Numbered from the stretch's first letter, positions 7,533 through 16,746 are shown. The stretch: 26,226 bases of DNA from SFTJ01 sp051871555 (GCA_051871555.1 JBJECZ010000115.1:1-26226), one strand, 5' to 3'. Numbers and translations are program-made. Notes: generated by a model not told the origin, from the letters alone.

Positions 7533-8513
7533 ATGGAACTGAGAACAGCAATAAAAATCGATGAATGTCGCGGCATGATTACGCATGCCGATGCCACAGT
7601 GCTTCTGGGCTCATGCTTCAGCGACAACATCGGCGCCCGCATGCGCATGGCAATGATGAACGTCGACGCTAACGCATTCGGCCCGATTTACAATCCGCTG
7701 AGCATCGCCACCAACCTGCTGCGAGCCGTGAGCAACATTCCGCTCACCGGCGACGACGTGTTTCTTGCCGGAGGCATGTGGAACAGTTTCCTCTTTCACT
7801 CAAAAATGTCGCGAAGCAACAAGCTGCGCGCCCTCGAGGGCATGAACAACCGCATAGCTTCGTGCCACGAGCACCTGCAAAATGCCCGTGCCCTCATCGT
7901 CACACTCGGCACCGCCATGGTGTATCGTCACCGCCAGTCGGGCTGCGTGGTGAGCAACTGCCACAAACTGCCGGGACATGAATTTGTGCGCTCGATGGCG
8001 AGCATCGACACCATGACCGACGCTCTGCACAACGCTTTCGCCGAGCTGCTCAAGCTCAACCCCAACATCAACATAATCATCACCGTTAGCCCAATACGCC
8101 ACATTGCCGACGGACTCTCGCAAAACAGCTTGAGCAAAGCCATGCTGCGCGTGGTGGCTGACAACATAGCAAAGTTGATGCCCGACAAAGTGACATATTT
8201 CCCCTCCTACGAGATTGTGATGGACGACCTGCGCGACTATCGCTTCTATGCCGCCGACATGGTGCACCCCAGCGACGTGGCTGTGGAATACATCTGGCAA
8301 GCGTTTCAAGCCACGTTCTTCGACGACCGCACCTCGCAAGCCGTGAGCCGCTGCGAGCGCGTGAACAAGCGCCTCAACCATCGACACATCACCGACAACC
8401 CCGACGCAATTGCCCGATTCGACGCCGACACCCGCGCCGTTGTGGCTAACCTCATAAAAGAGTATCCCTACATTGCCTCTCATCCCGCCATTAAAGCTGC
8501 TACAATGATATGA
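7533..8513 (+). CDS. GSCFA-domain (SGNH-hydrolase-like) protein
   Basis: A 326-aa protein of the GSCFA family, named for the motif seen here as LLGSCFSDNIG (about residues 24-34). The family is related to SGNH/GDSL hydrolases: the Ser of GSCF (S27) would be the nucleophile, and D242 and H245 in DMVHPSD the rest of a triad. The substrate is unknown; an acyl- or acetyl-esterase acting on sugars or cell wall is plausible. No signal peptide is seen. It begins a run with murF-alr 28 nt downstream, a context that suggests a link to envelope synthesis. The ATG at 7533 is preferred over the longer start at 7398, which lies in the gyrB terminator and upstream of the promoter. Confidence 0.88.
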   Translation: MELRTAIKIDECRGMITHADATVLLGSCFSDNIGARMRMAMMNVDANAFGPIYNPLSIATNLLRAVSNIPLTGDDVFLAGGMWNSFLFHSKMSRSNKLRALEGMNNRIASCHEHLQNARALIVTLGTAMVYRHRQSGCVVSNCHKLPGHEFVRSMASIDTMTDALHNAFAELLKLNPNINIIITVSPIRHIADGLSQNSLSKAMLRVVADNIAKLMPDKVTYFPSYEIVMDDLRDYRFYAADMVHPSDVAVEYIWQAFQATFFDDRTSQAVSRCERVNKRLNHRHITDNPDAIARFDADTRAVVANLIKEYPYIASHPAIKAATMI

Positions 8514-8541
8514 AATAACTTTTTTCATTGAAAACAAAGTA

Positions 8542-11007
8542 ATGAACTATTCAATATCGGAAATAGCCTCGATTCTTGGGGCAAGCACCGACTCGCTATA
8601 CGAGCCTGATGCAGTGGTGAGCCGACTGCTCACCGACTCGCGTTCGCTCACCTTTGCCAGCGAAACTCTCTTTTTTGCTTTACGCACAAAGAACAACGAC
8701 GGACACCGCTACGTCGACAACCTCTTTCAACTGGGCGTGCGCAACTTTGTGGTTGAAAGCACCCAAGGGCTGCCTGCCCACGCTAACTATATCGTTACAC
8801 CCAACACGCTGCAAGCACTGCAGCAACTGGCAGCTTATCACCGCAGCCGCTTCAACATCCCGGTGATTGCAATCACCGGCAGTCGCGGCAAGACCTGCGT
8901 GAAAGAATGGCTGCACCAGCTGCTCGCCTCGTCGGTTAGCACCATGCGCTCGCCTCGCAGCTTCAACTCGCAGATTGGCGTGGCGCTCTCGCTGTGGGAA
9001 ATCAACGAAGCCACCGACATTGCCATCATCGAAGCCGGCATTTCGCAACCCGGCGAGATGGCACGACTCGAGGCCATGATTCGCCCCACATTGGGCGTGT
9101 TCACCTCGCTCACCAACGAGCACGGCGAAAACTTCGGCTCGATGCAGCAGAAAGCTGCCGAAAAAGCCAAACTCTTTGCCAACTGCAAAACCATTGTGCT
9201 CGATGCCGACAACAGCGACATGGCAAACGCAATTGCACATCACTCGGCTGCCAAGGCGCTTTGGAGCCGTCGCGGCAACCCCGATGCCTCGCTGCAAATA
9301 ATCGGTTCGACCGTGCACAACCGCTCTACCGTGCTCACGTTTGCCTATCATGGCGAGCAATTCACGGCTACCGTGCCATCAATCAACACTCATCACGTCG
9401 ACAACGCCATCACCTGCCTGACGGTGCTGCTCAGCCTTGGCATCGCTCCGCGCGAAGCAGCCATGCGCCTTGCTGCCCTAACGCCAGTGCGCACTCGCAT
9501 AAATGTGATTGAAGGCATGAACGGATGCATGATTGTGAGTGACAGCTATCCAAGCGACTACAATTCGCTTGCCGGCGCACTCGACTTCATGGCGCGGCAA
9601 AACACCTCGATGCTGAGCAACACCGCCATCATTAGCGACTCTGCCGACCTGCTCATCCATCCCGACATTGCTTACGCACAAATGGCTGAACTGCTCGAAA
9701 ACCGCGGCATCACACGCGTGATTGGCATCGGCTCAACAATAGGCAAATATGCTCACCTGTTTCGGGGCGAGACACGCTTCTTTGGCTCAACGCAGCAGTT
9801 CCTCGACTCGATGTCGCCAAGCGATTTCGAGAACGAGCTGATTTTGGTGAAAGGTGCTCCAGAATACAACTTCCAGCTCATCACCGACATGCTCGAGGCA
9901 AAACTGCATCAAACAGTGATGGAGGTGAACCTCGATGCCCTTTCGAGCAACTACAACTTCTTCCGCTCGCTGCTGAAGCCCACCACCAAGATGGTGTGCA
10001 TGCTCAAAGCATCGGGCTACGGCGCCGGCAGCTACGAATTGGCAAAGACACTGCAGGACAGCGGCGTGGCTTACATAGCCGTAGCGGCTCACGACGAAGG
10101 CGTTGACCTGCGCAACGCAGGCATCACCACCAAAATCATGGTGTTGAACCCGCGTGTGGTCAACTACAAGGCAATGTTTGCCTATCAGCTCGAGCCGGAA
10201 GTATACAGCATCGACGAATGCCGCGAAATCATTCGCGAAGCCCAGAAATACGGCATCTCCAACTATCCTGTGCACATCAAGCTCGACACCGGAATGCACC
10301 GTCTGGGATTCGTGAAAGAGCAACTGCCCGAACTGCTCGAGCTGCTCTCAAGCCAAAACGCCATCACCCCGGCAACCGTGTTCTCGCACCTGTGCGTTGC
10401 CGACGAGCCCGCGCGCGACGCCTACTCCATGCAGCAGTTTGCCTACTTCGACGAATGCTGCAAGATTCTGCAAGACGGCACATCCCACTACATTATGCGC
10501 CACATACTCAACTCCACCGGCATTGTGCGCTTTCCCGAGCACCAATACGACATGGTGCGCCTTGGAATAGGGCTATACGGCATCGCCACCACCACCGACG
10601 GCAGCGAGGCAGCCCTCATGCCGGTGTCGTCGCTTCACTCGGTGATTATTTCCATAAAAGAATGGGAAGCAGGCACCACAATAGGCTACGGCCAGCGAGG
10701 CGTGCTCAGCCGACGCTCGCGCATTGCCACCATACCCGTTGGATATGCCGACGGCATCGACCGCCACTTTGGCAATGGCAAAATCAATATGTGGGTGAAC
10801 GGCACATTGTGCCCTACAGTTGGCAACATCTGCATGGACGTGTGCATGATTGACGTCACCGACGCCAACTGCAACGTTGGCGACAACGTGGAAATTTTTG
10901 GCGAACACATCCCGGTGGAACGGCTTGCCGAGGTGCGCGACACCATCCCTTACGAGATTCTCACTTCAATTTCCACCCGCATCAAGCGCGTATATTATCG
11001 CGAATAA
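8542..11007 (+). CDS. murF-alr: Bifunctional MurF ligase / alanine racemase fusion
   Basis: An 821-aa fusion joining two steps of peptidoglycan precursor synthesis: Alr makes D-alanine from L-alanine, and MurF adds D-Ala-D-Ala to the UDP-MurNAc-tripeptide. The MurF part (about 1-455) has the ATP loop ITGSRGKT (111-118), a RSFNSQIGVAL segment, EAGISQPGEM and DSYPSDYNS near 335-342. The Alr part (about 459-821) has the PLP lysine K489 in MLKASGYG, HIKLDTGMHRLGF, catalytic Tyr716 in TIGYG, GYADGIDR and GNICMD. Both halves keep their catalytic residues, so both activities are expected. Fusion is known in Bacteroidetes. The D-Ala-D-Ala ligase that links the two steps is not in the window. Confidence 0.96.
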   Translation: MNYSISEIASILGASTDSLYEPDAVVSRLLTDSRSLTFASETLFFALRTKNNDGHRYVDNLFQLGVRNFVVESTQGLPAHANYIVTPNTLQALQQLAAYHRSRFNIPVIAITGSRGKTCVKEWLHQLLASSVSTMRSPRSFNSQIGVALSLWEINEATDIAIIEAGISQPGEMARLEAMIRPTLGVFTSLTNEHGENFGSMQQKAAEKAKLFANCKTIVLDADNSDMANAIAHHSAAKALWSRRGNPDASLQIIGSTVHNRSTVLTFAYHGEQFTATVPSINTHHVDNAITCLTVLLSLGIAPREAAMRLAALTPVRTRINVIEGMNGCMIVSDSYPSDYNSLAGALDFMARQNTSMLSNTAIISDSADLLIHPDIAYAQMAELLENRGITRVIGIGSTIGKYAHLFRGETRFFGSTQQFLDSMSPSDFENELILVKGAPEYNFQLITDMLEAKLHQTVMEVNLDALSSNYNFFRSLLKPTTKMVCMLKASGYGAGSYELAKTLQDSGVAYIAVAAHDEGVDLRNAGITTKIMVLNPRVVNYKAMFAYQLEPEVYSIDECREIIREAQKYGISNYPVHIKLDTGMHRLGFVKEQLPELLELLSSQNAITPATVFSHLCVADEPARDAYSMQQFAYFDECCKILQDGTSHYIMRHILNSTGIVRFPEHQYDMVRLGIGLYGIATTTDGSEAALMPVSSLHSVIISIKEWEAGTTIGYGQRGVLSRRSRIATIPVGYADGIDRHFGNGKINMWVNGTLCPTVGNICMDVCMIDVTDANCNVGDNVEIFGEHIPVERLAEVRDTIPYEILTSISTRIKRVYYRE

Positions 11008-11035
11008 ATACCACTTATTTTTTACCCGCTCCGTT

Positions 11036-11500
11036 ATGACCCCAACCAACAACAACGACGACGAACGATTTATGCGAATGGCGCTCAACGAGGCGCGTCT
11101 GGCAGCCGATGCCGACGAGGTGCCCATCGGCGCCGTGATTGTGAGCCACGGTCAAGTAATTGCCCGAGCACACAACCTCACCGAGACGCTCACCGACGTC
11201 ACCGCCCATGCCGAGATGCAAGCAATCACCTCGGCTGCCGCCATGCTTGGCGGAAAATATCTGATTGACTGCACCATCTACGTCACCGTTGAGCCATGCC
11301 TGATGTGCGCCGGCGCATTGGGCTGGAGCCAGATTGCTCGCGTGGTGTACGGCGCCCCCGACGACAAACGCGGCTATCATACTTTCTGCGCCCAACCTTT
11401 CCACAAACGCACTGTGGTGCAAGGCGGTGTGCTCGCCGACGAATGTGCGCAATTGATGACCGATTTTTTCAAAAAGAAACGATTAAAAAACTCATACTAA
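11036..11500 (+). CDS. tadA: tRNA-specific adenosine deaminase
   Basis: Converts A34 to inosine in the anticodon of tRNA-Arg(ACG). The protein is 155 aa, the normal TadA size. Zinc ligands and the proton shuttle are visible: H58 and E60 in TAHAEMQA, C88 and C91 in EPCLMC. EVPIGAVIV and the HNLTE segment near residues 46-50 are typical of TadA and argue against a guanine or cytosine deaminase, although the adjacent phosphoribosyltransferase and nucleobase permease make that worth excluding. Starts 28 nt after murF-alr, so probably co-transcribed. The longer in-frame start at 10850 lies inside murF-alr and is rejected. Confidence 0.93.
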   Translation: MTPTNNNDDERFMRMALNEARLAADADEVPIGAVIVSHGQVIARAHNLTETLTDVTAHAEMQAITSAAAMLGGKYLIDCTIYVTVEPCLMCAGALGWSQIARVVYGAPDDKRGYHTFCAQPFHKRTVVQGGVLADECAQLMTDFFKKKRLKNSY

Positions 11501-11542
11501 CACCCAACTCAATAATAAACCTATTCAACACCATAACAAACG

Positions 11543-12634
11543 ATGGAAAATTTCACAAAAGGCACAAGTCTGAAAGCACTAATCTACAAGAACGGCACCC
11601 AACTCTACAAACTGGACGCTCCGCACCTCAGCAATCATTACTATGTGGCAAGCAACCCAGCCACCATGAAGCTGATGATGTTTCCCGAGGTGGTTGGCTA
11701 CGACACCTACGCAGCCCCATTGGCACCCACAATCACCGCCCTCGAACACTTTAAGGAATGTGGATTAACCTCTAAGGCAAACATCCTCACCATTCTGCGC
11801 GGAGGTCTCAACTATCCGCTCGAAGAAAGCTGCTATCGCTGCGGCATACAGGTCGACAACATGAGTTTCCTGTCGTGCGAACGCGTGATTTCGCCCGAGC
11901 GCGTAATCACCGGGCTCGACATCCGATACAAGAAGAATCACATCGACGCCAACGCCACCCTGCTCATTGGCGACATCATCGCCACCGGCGACACGCTGGT
12001 GAAATGCATCAACTATATCTTCGACGAATATCAGGCTGCCGGAACTCAGCTGCGCCGCATGATTTTCTTCACCATCGGCGGCACGCGCGCTATCAACGTG
12101 CTTGAGGAACTCACCGCCAAGGCACGCAAACTGTGGCCGTCGTTTCAAGGCATCCACTGCGTGTTCTTCGAAGGCATCTTCTCGGTTTACGAAGACCGCG
12201 GCGTTACCGGCATCAACATCCCCGACATCGACTTCTACTGGGGCGGCGGCGTGATTGCGCCACAATTCCGCAAGGCTGTAGTAGCCAACCAGAACGCCTT
12301 GTTTGAGCGATGCATCATCTACGATGGCGGCGCACGTCGCTACGAAATACCCGACCACTATCACGAAGCCACCGAATATTGGGAGAGCCTGGCAAACATT
12401 GCCAATGAGGTAAACATGAAAGACTTCATCGAGGAGAAACTTGGCTACACCACCCCTATCACCTTCGACGAATGGCTGCAAGCTAACCACTATGCCCTGC
12501 TGAAGAAAATGGAAACAAAGCGCCTCTACGAAGCCGAACAGGCATTGGTGGCAAAAGCCTCTGAAATCAGCCTGAGCAACGTGTGCCAATTGCGTCTCCA
12601 ACAAATCAAATCGGCATTAGGGAAATACATCTAA
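11543..12634 (+). CDS. Type I phosphoribosyltransferase-fold protein, substrate unknown
   Basis: A 363-aa protein with a PRTase fold in its N-terminal half: LRGGLNYPL (85-93) resembles the pyrophosphate loop and LLIGDIIATGDT (140-151) the PRPP-binding motif. In that motif the first of the two usual acidic residues is Gly143; only Asp144 remains. The C-terminal half (about 230-363) is predicted mainly helical and is not recognised. Canonical Upp, Apt, Hpt and PyrE are much shorter (about 175-215 aa), so this is a distinct group. The gene lies 42 nt after tadA and 44 nt before a CodB-like permease, suggesting salvage of an imported base, which is inference. It could also be a PRTase-fold regulator or have lost catalysis. 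Confidence 0.75.
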   Translation: MENFTKGTSLKALIYKNGTQLYKLDAPHLSNHYYVASNPATMKLMMFPEVVGYDTYAAPLAPTITALEHFKECGLTSKANILTILRGGLNYPLEESCYRCGIQVDNMSFLSCERVISPERVITGLDIRYKKNHIDANATLLIGDIIATGDTLVKCINYIFDEYQAAGTQLRRMIFFTIGGTRAINVLEELTAKARKLWPSFQGIHCVFFEGIFSVYEDRGVTGINIPDIDFYWGGGVIAPQFRKAVVANQNALFERCIIYDGGARRYEIPDHYHEATEYWESLANIANEVNMKDFIEEKLGYTTPITFDEWLQANHYALLKKMETKRLYEAEQALVAKASEISLSNVCQLRLQQIKSALGKYI

Positions 12635-12678
12635 CCTCGAAATTCTAATCTATAAAATAAAAAAACTGCAATTCAACT

Positions 12679-13932
12679 ATGAGCAATCAAGCAAACAACA
12701 CCAAAGTGGACATCGATTTCACCCACCAGCAAGTGCCCGCCGGCGCACGACGTGGCTTCTGGAGCATGTTTATGATTATGATGGGATTCACCTTCTTCTC
12801 GGCAAGCATGTGGGTGGGTCAGAAACTCGCCGAAGGGCTCGACCTTTATGGCTTTATCGGCGCACTGATTCTTGGCGGCGTCATCCTTGGCGCTTACACC
12901 GGAGCACTCGGCTTTGTGGGCGGCGAAAGCGGATTGTCGCTCGACAACCTCGCCATTCGCAGCTTTGGCCGCTACGGCAGCTATCTGCCCAGCGCAATGA
13001 TTTCGTTCACGCAAATCGGATGGTTTGGCGTGGGCCTTGCCATGTTTGCCATACCCGTTGCCACCCAACTGCTTGGCGACAACAAGACATACGAGTATCT
13101 GCTGGTGGCTATTGCAGGCATCTGCATGACAGCCAGTGCCTATAAAGGAATCAAGAGCCTCACCATCATCAGCTTCATCGCTGTGCCGTGCGTGGCTATA
13201 CTCGGCACCGTGGCAATGATTATGGCTATTCAAAAGGGCGACGCAACCATCGTCGACCAGTTTGCCCGCAGCACCTCCGACCTCGGCATCATTGGCGGCG
13301 CCGGACTGGTGGTAGGCAGCTTCGTTTCGGGCGGTAGCGCCACCCCAAACTTCACCCGATTTGCCCGCAGCGGCAAAATGGGCTGCATAATCACCGTGAT
13401 TGCCTTCTTCATTGGCAACAGCCTGATGTTCTGCTTCGGCGCAGTATCGTCGATTTGCGTAGGCGGTAACGACATCTTCGACGTGATGCTCAACCTCAAC
13501 CTGTTCTACATTGCCATACTCGTGCTTGGTCTTAACATTTGGACAACCAACGACAATGCGCTCTACTCTGCCGGTCTGGGACTTGCCAACATCACCAAAC
13601 TGAGCAAGAAAACTCTGGTGCTTGCCACCGGAGTGCTCGGCACATTGGCTGCCGAATGGCTATACTGGAATTTTTGCGGATTCCTGAACATACTCAACTG
13701 CACGCTGCCGCCTGTGGGAATCATCATAGTCATCTCATATTTTATGCACCGCAAAGCCTACATCAACGGCACCGTTGCCATCAGCAACGTGGAATGGGGT
13801 GCTGTGGCTGGCGTGGCAGCCGGTGCCGTGGTGGCAAACCTCGTGCCTTGGGGCATAGCATCAATCAACGGCATGGTGGTGGCAAGCATCTGCTACCTCG
13901 CCGGAAACGCCCTGCAACACCGCAGCAAGTGA
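12679..13932 (+). CDS. codB: CodB-like nucleobase (cytosine) permease, NCS1 family
   Basis: Inner-membrane proton- or cation-coupled nucleobase importer. The 417-aa protein is almost entirely hydrophobic with about 12 predicted membrane spans, begins with the NCS1-type FWSMFMIMMGF segment (27-37) and has TPNFTRFAR (222-230), close to the PDFTRF signature of CodB/NCS1 carriers. The length matches E. coli CodB (419 aa). No codA deaminase is nearby, so cytosine is only the family default; other bases or a vitamin-like heterocycle are possible. The preceding phosphoribosyltransferase is the natural partner. The 44-nt gap contains no promoter, so it should share the transcript. Confidence 0.88.
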   Translation: MSNQANNTKVDIDFTHQQVPAGARRGFWSMFMIMMGFTFFSASMWVGQKLAEGLDLYGFIGALILGGVILGAYTGALGFVGGESGLSLDNLAIRSFGRYGSYLPSAMISFTQIGWFGVGLAMFAIPVATQLLGDNKTYEYLLVAIAGICMTASAYKGIKSLTIISFIAVPCVAILGTVAMIMAIQKGDATIVDQFARSTSDLGIIGGAGLVVGSFVSGGSATPNFTRFARSGKMGCIITVIAFFIGNSLMFCFGAVSSICVGGNDIFDVMLNLNLFYIAILVLGLNIWTTNDNALYSAGLGLANITKLSKKTLVLATGVLGTLAAEWLYWNFCGFLNILNCTLPPVGIIIVISYFMHRKAYINGTVAISNVEWGAVAGVAAGAVVANLVPWGIASINGMVVASICYLAGNALQHRSK

Positions 13933-13967
13933 AACAACCATCAAATATTCTCTAATCAACAAAATCA

Positions 13968-14819
13968 ATGACAACGAACTTTAGAATCACGTTAAAGCCT
14001 CTTGCACTCGTGCTTGCCTTGCTTATTGCACTGCCGGCATTTGCGCAGAATTCACAAATACAAGAGGCTAAAGTGAAGGCATCGAAGATGTCGGAACCGG
14101 TGCTCTGCACCATAATCTTGCCCGAGGAGTATTCCGACCCTGAATGTCAGGAGGCTCAGTATCCGGTGCTATATCTGCTTCACGGCTACGGCGGAAACAA
14201 CACCAACTGGGTGAGCAAAAAAGAAGATTTACCCGATATGGCTTCGCAATACGGTGTGATTATTGTTTGCCCCGACGGCAAAAACAGCTGGTATTGGGAT
14301 TCGCCCGTCAACAAGGAGTCGCAGTATGAAACATTCATCGCAGAGGACCTTGTGAACTTCATCGACAACTCCTACCGCACCATCCCCGAGGCTGGCATGC
14401 GCGCCATAACCGGGCTGAGCATGGGCGGTCACGGCGCCTTGTTCATCGCGCTGCGCCACCCCGATGTGTTTGCCAGCTGCGGCAGCATGAGCGGTGGCGT
14501 TGACATACGTCCGTTTGCCGAAAAATGGGAAATGAAAGCTGCTTTGGGCGAATATGCGCAAAACAAGGCTGTGTGGGACAAGCACACCGTAATCAACCTA
14601 ATACCGGGCTTGAAGACCAACCAACGCATAGTGTTTGAGTGCGGCGTCGACGATTTCTTCATCGACGTTAATCGTGCTTTGCATCAGGCTATGCTCGATG
14701 CCAAGATTGCGCACGACTATGCAGAACGCCCCGGCGCTCACACTTGGCAGTTCTGGTGCAATGCCCTCGACTATCAAATGGTGTTTTTCAGCAAAGCATT
14801 CGACGCCTTCGGGCAATAA
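13968..14819 (+). CDS. Secreted esterase, esterase D / feruloyl-esterase-like (PF00756)
   Basis: Alpha/beta-hydrolase of 283 aa with a clear signal peptide (hydrophobic core 9-24, cleavage near AFA-Q27), so periplasmic or exported. LLHGYGGNN (70-78) forms the oxyanion region, GLSMGGHGA (149-157) carries the nucleophile Ser151, the acid is Asp228 or Asp229 in GVDDFF, and the base is His258 in GAHTW. The family includes S-formylglutathione hydrolase, acetyl-xylan and feruloyl esterases; export points to deacylation of polysaccharides or cell wall rather than detoxification. It follows the permease by 35 nt and is the last gene of the run. No convincing terminator separates it from the converging gene. 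Confidence 0.88.
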   Translation: MTTNFRITLKPLALVLALLIALPAFAQNSQIQEAKVKASKMSEPVLCTIILPEEYSDPECQEAQYPVLYLLHGYGGNNTNWVSKKEDLPDMASQYGVIIVCPDGKNSWYWDSPVNKESQYETFIAEDLVNFIDNSYRTIPEAGMRAITGLSMGGHGALFIALRHPDVFASCGSMSGGVDIRPFAEKWEMKAALGEYAQNKAVWDKHTVINLIPGLKTNQRIVFECGVDDFFIDVNRALHQAMLDAKIAHDYAERPGAHTWQFWCNALDYQMVFFSKAFDAFGQ

Positions 14820-14856
14820 GAGCAGGATAATATCTCAAGACAATAGATGCGCGCGG

Positions 14857-15621
14857 CTAAGGGCGGAAGAAATAACGTCCTTTGCTGCGCGTTGCTTTGC
14901 CATATTCAATGGCACGCACCGGGCAACGATGTATGCAGCTGAGGCACATGGTGCAGTTGCCATGCCAACGGGGCAAGCTGCCACCGTCAAGAGTGATGTT
15001 GTTTGCCGGACATTCGCGGGCGCACAAGCCGCAGCGAGTGCACACCTCGGCATTTGCAGCAAACGCCTTGTCGCTCATGGCAAAGCGGCGAAACAACGGA
15101 TAGACGAGCCTCGACTTCAAACGTCGCCACGGTCCCTCCACCACGTCGATGATTTCGCGTTGAGCGGCTATCGCCTCAGCAACGGCCTTGACGCGTGCGG
15201 CTGAAGCCTCAACCTTGCTGCGTTCAAGCGCCTTGTCGTCGACGTCGAAACCCGGCAGCAGAATGTAGTTGTTGGGCATCTGCACTGAGAAAGCAGCTTT
15301 CAGACTGATGTTGCCCAGCGATTTGGCGAACATCGTCACCGTCTCGCCCACCTCGTCGCCGCAGGTGGCAACCATATAGCAATAGGTGTCGGCGCAACAG
15401 CCTTGCAGTTGCACCTTCGAGGCAAAATCGGCTGCAACGGGCGCCGGTCCCCACGAATAGGTGGGAAACACCCAGCCCACGCTCTCGCCCTCGGCAAGCG
15501 CGAAAGTGTAGGTGGCATCAGCCACAGCCTCGCCAATAGCCACCAATCGCTCGCCAAGCATCGCAGCCAGCTGCACAGCCACATGCTTAGAGTTGCCTGT
15601 ACCGCTAAAATAGAATATCAT
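14857..15621 (-). CDS. EFR1-like flavodoxin/ferredoxin fusion
   Basis: Cytoplasmic electron-transfer protein of 254 aa. The N-terminal flavodoxin-like domain has an FMN phosphate loop SGTGNS (6-11) and a PTYSWGPAP segment (53-61). The C-terminal bacterial ferredoxin domain has two 4Fe-4S motifs: C194, C197, C200 with C204, and C223, C226, C229 with C233, each followed by proline. This arrangement matches the EFR1 group of strict anaerobes. The redox partner is unknown. It starts 20 nt after the DUF2027-Smr gene and has no promoter of its own, so it is probably the second gene of that transcript. Confidence 0.9.
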   Translation of the reverse strand: MIFYFSGTGNSKHVAVQLAAMLGERLVAIGEAVADATYTFALAEGESVGWVFPTYSWGPAPVAADFASKVQLQGCCADTYCYMVATCGDEVGETVTMFAKSLGNISLKAAFSVQMPNNYILLPGFDVDDKALERSKVEASAARVKAVAEAIAAQREIIDVVEGPWRRLKSRLVYPLFRRFAMSDKAFAANAEVCTRCGLCARECPANNITLDGGSLPRWHGNCTMCLSCIHRCPVRAIEYGKATRSKGRYFFRP

Positions 15622-15641
15622 ATCTTTTCAGGCAAAAAGGG

Positions 15642-16703
15642 TTAATGAATGGTTATTTGAGTGGCTCCGAAGCCATATTCCATGAAGCTGGCATCTTGAG
15701 CAGTGCAGCGTGGATAGCGGCGCTTAAGCTCGTCGAGCAACGCCTTGCGCAGCACACCCTCACCCTTGCCGTGAATGAAAATCAGCTTAGCGCCGAGGTG
15801 CTTCTTGTGCTCATCCATGGCTTCGCGGAACTTTTGCATCTGATAGGCAAGAATGTCGGCAGGACCCATGCCGGCTGTAGTGTCAACCAGTTCGTGGATG
15901 TGCAGGTCAATAACCGGAATCTCGTCTTTCTTCTTTTTTTCAACAGGTTTGCGTTCAGGCTTGTCGGCAGCGCGTTTCATGCGCAGGGCACGCTCAAGTT
16001 CGCCACTGTCAACCACCATCTGCTTCGACGGCACATCGCCCTTTACAATGTCGATGGCAATCACCGGATTATCGAAATACTCGTTGTCGTGGAAGCAATG
16101 CAACCGATGGAACTTCGAGGTGTCGAGCCTATGTTCAACCAGCGCCGGATTCTTTGGCGCAAACGGTTTGTCGACCTTGAAGGCAATGTATTGCACAGCC
16201 ACGCGGTTTACGTCGCGAATGCTGGCAAAGTCAAATTCCTCCATCATGATTTGTATGTTCGGCTCCACCACGCCGTGGTAGCGAGTGGTCCACTCGCCGG
16301 TGTCCTCGTTGCGCGTGAAATAGGTGAAATACAGGAAATAATTGCTGTCGTTCACCAGATAGGCATAATAAGTGGTGGTGTTGAGGTGCTTGAGTTCCTT
16401 TGCCTCATAGCCCAGCACCACGTTCAGCACGTCGCCGGTGGGTGTTTCCTCGATGGGCAGGTCGGTTGGCGGAGCCGGCTTTGAGCTCGGTGCCGGCACC
16501 TCCTTGCTTTTTGCCTGCGTCAACTGACGGTCGTAAGCCGAGGCGCCCGTCTTGGCAGCCTCCACCACCACCAGCTCGCTCAGCAATGCCGGTGTTTCAA
16601 ACCCATCCTCATCTTCAACGTATGCCAGTTTGCCCTCGATGCGGCACACGCGGCCGCCTCCCACCTGATTCAGGAATCGAACAATATCGTTAACTTTTGC
16701 CAT
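15642..16703 (-). CDS. DUF2027 domain protein with C-terminal Smr domain
   Basis: A 353-aa protein. The N-terminal 60 residues look like a small beta-barrel (VNDIVRFLNQVGGGRV), then a P/K-rich linker (about 62-90), a beta-rich DUF2027 region (about 92-232), a lysine-rich linker (243-261) and an Smr domain (262-353) with DLHIHEL (266-272) and FIHGKGEGVLRKAL (309-322). Smr domains cut nucleic acids or collided-ribosome mRNA in other proteins (MutS2, SmrB); H268 in the DLHIHEL motif and H311 in HGKG are the expected functional residues. There is no MutS ATPase part. The architecture is known from Bacteroidetes but its role is not established. Confidence 0.9.
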   Translation of the reverse strand: MAKVNDIVRFLNQVGGGRVCRIEGKLAYVEDEDGFETPALLSELVVVEAAKTGASAYDRQLTQAKSKEVPAPSSKPAPPTDLPIEETPTGDVLNVVLGYEAKELKHLNTTTYYAYLVNDSNYFLYFTYFTRNEDTGEWTTRYHGVVEPNIQIMMEEFDFASIRDVNRVAVQYIAFKVDKPFAPKNPALVEHRLDTSKFHRLHCFHDNEYFDNPVIAIDIVKGDVPSKQMVVDSGELERALRMKRAADKPERKPVEKKKKDEIPVIDLHIHELVDTTAGMGPADILAYQMQKFREAMDEHKKHLGAKLIFIHGKGEGVLRKALLDELKRRYPRCTAQDASFMEYGFGATQITIH

Positions 16704-16746
16704 GATATGCTATTTACTTAATATTAAACATCTTAAGTGGCTTCAA

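Noticed and set aside
7800..8537. Long 245-codon minus-strand frame inside the GSCFA gene
   Set aside because: His/Val-rich antisense translation typical of a shadow frame; the sense frame carries the family motifs.
11036..11500. TadA as a cytosine or guanine deaminase partner for the PRTase and permease
   Set aside because: The HNLTE, AHAEMQA and EPCLMCAGAL wording is that of tRNA adenosine deaminase; context alone does not justify a different substrate.
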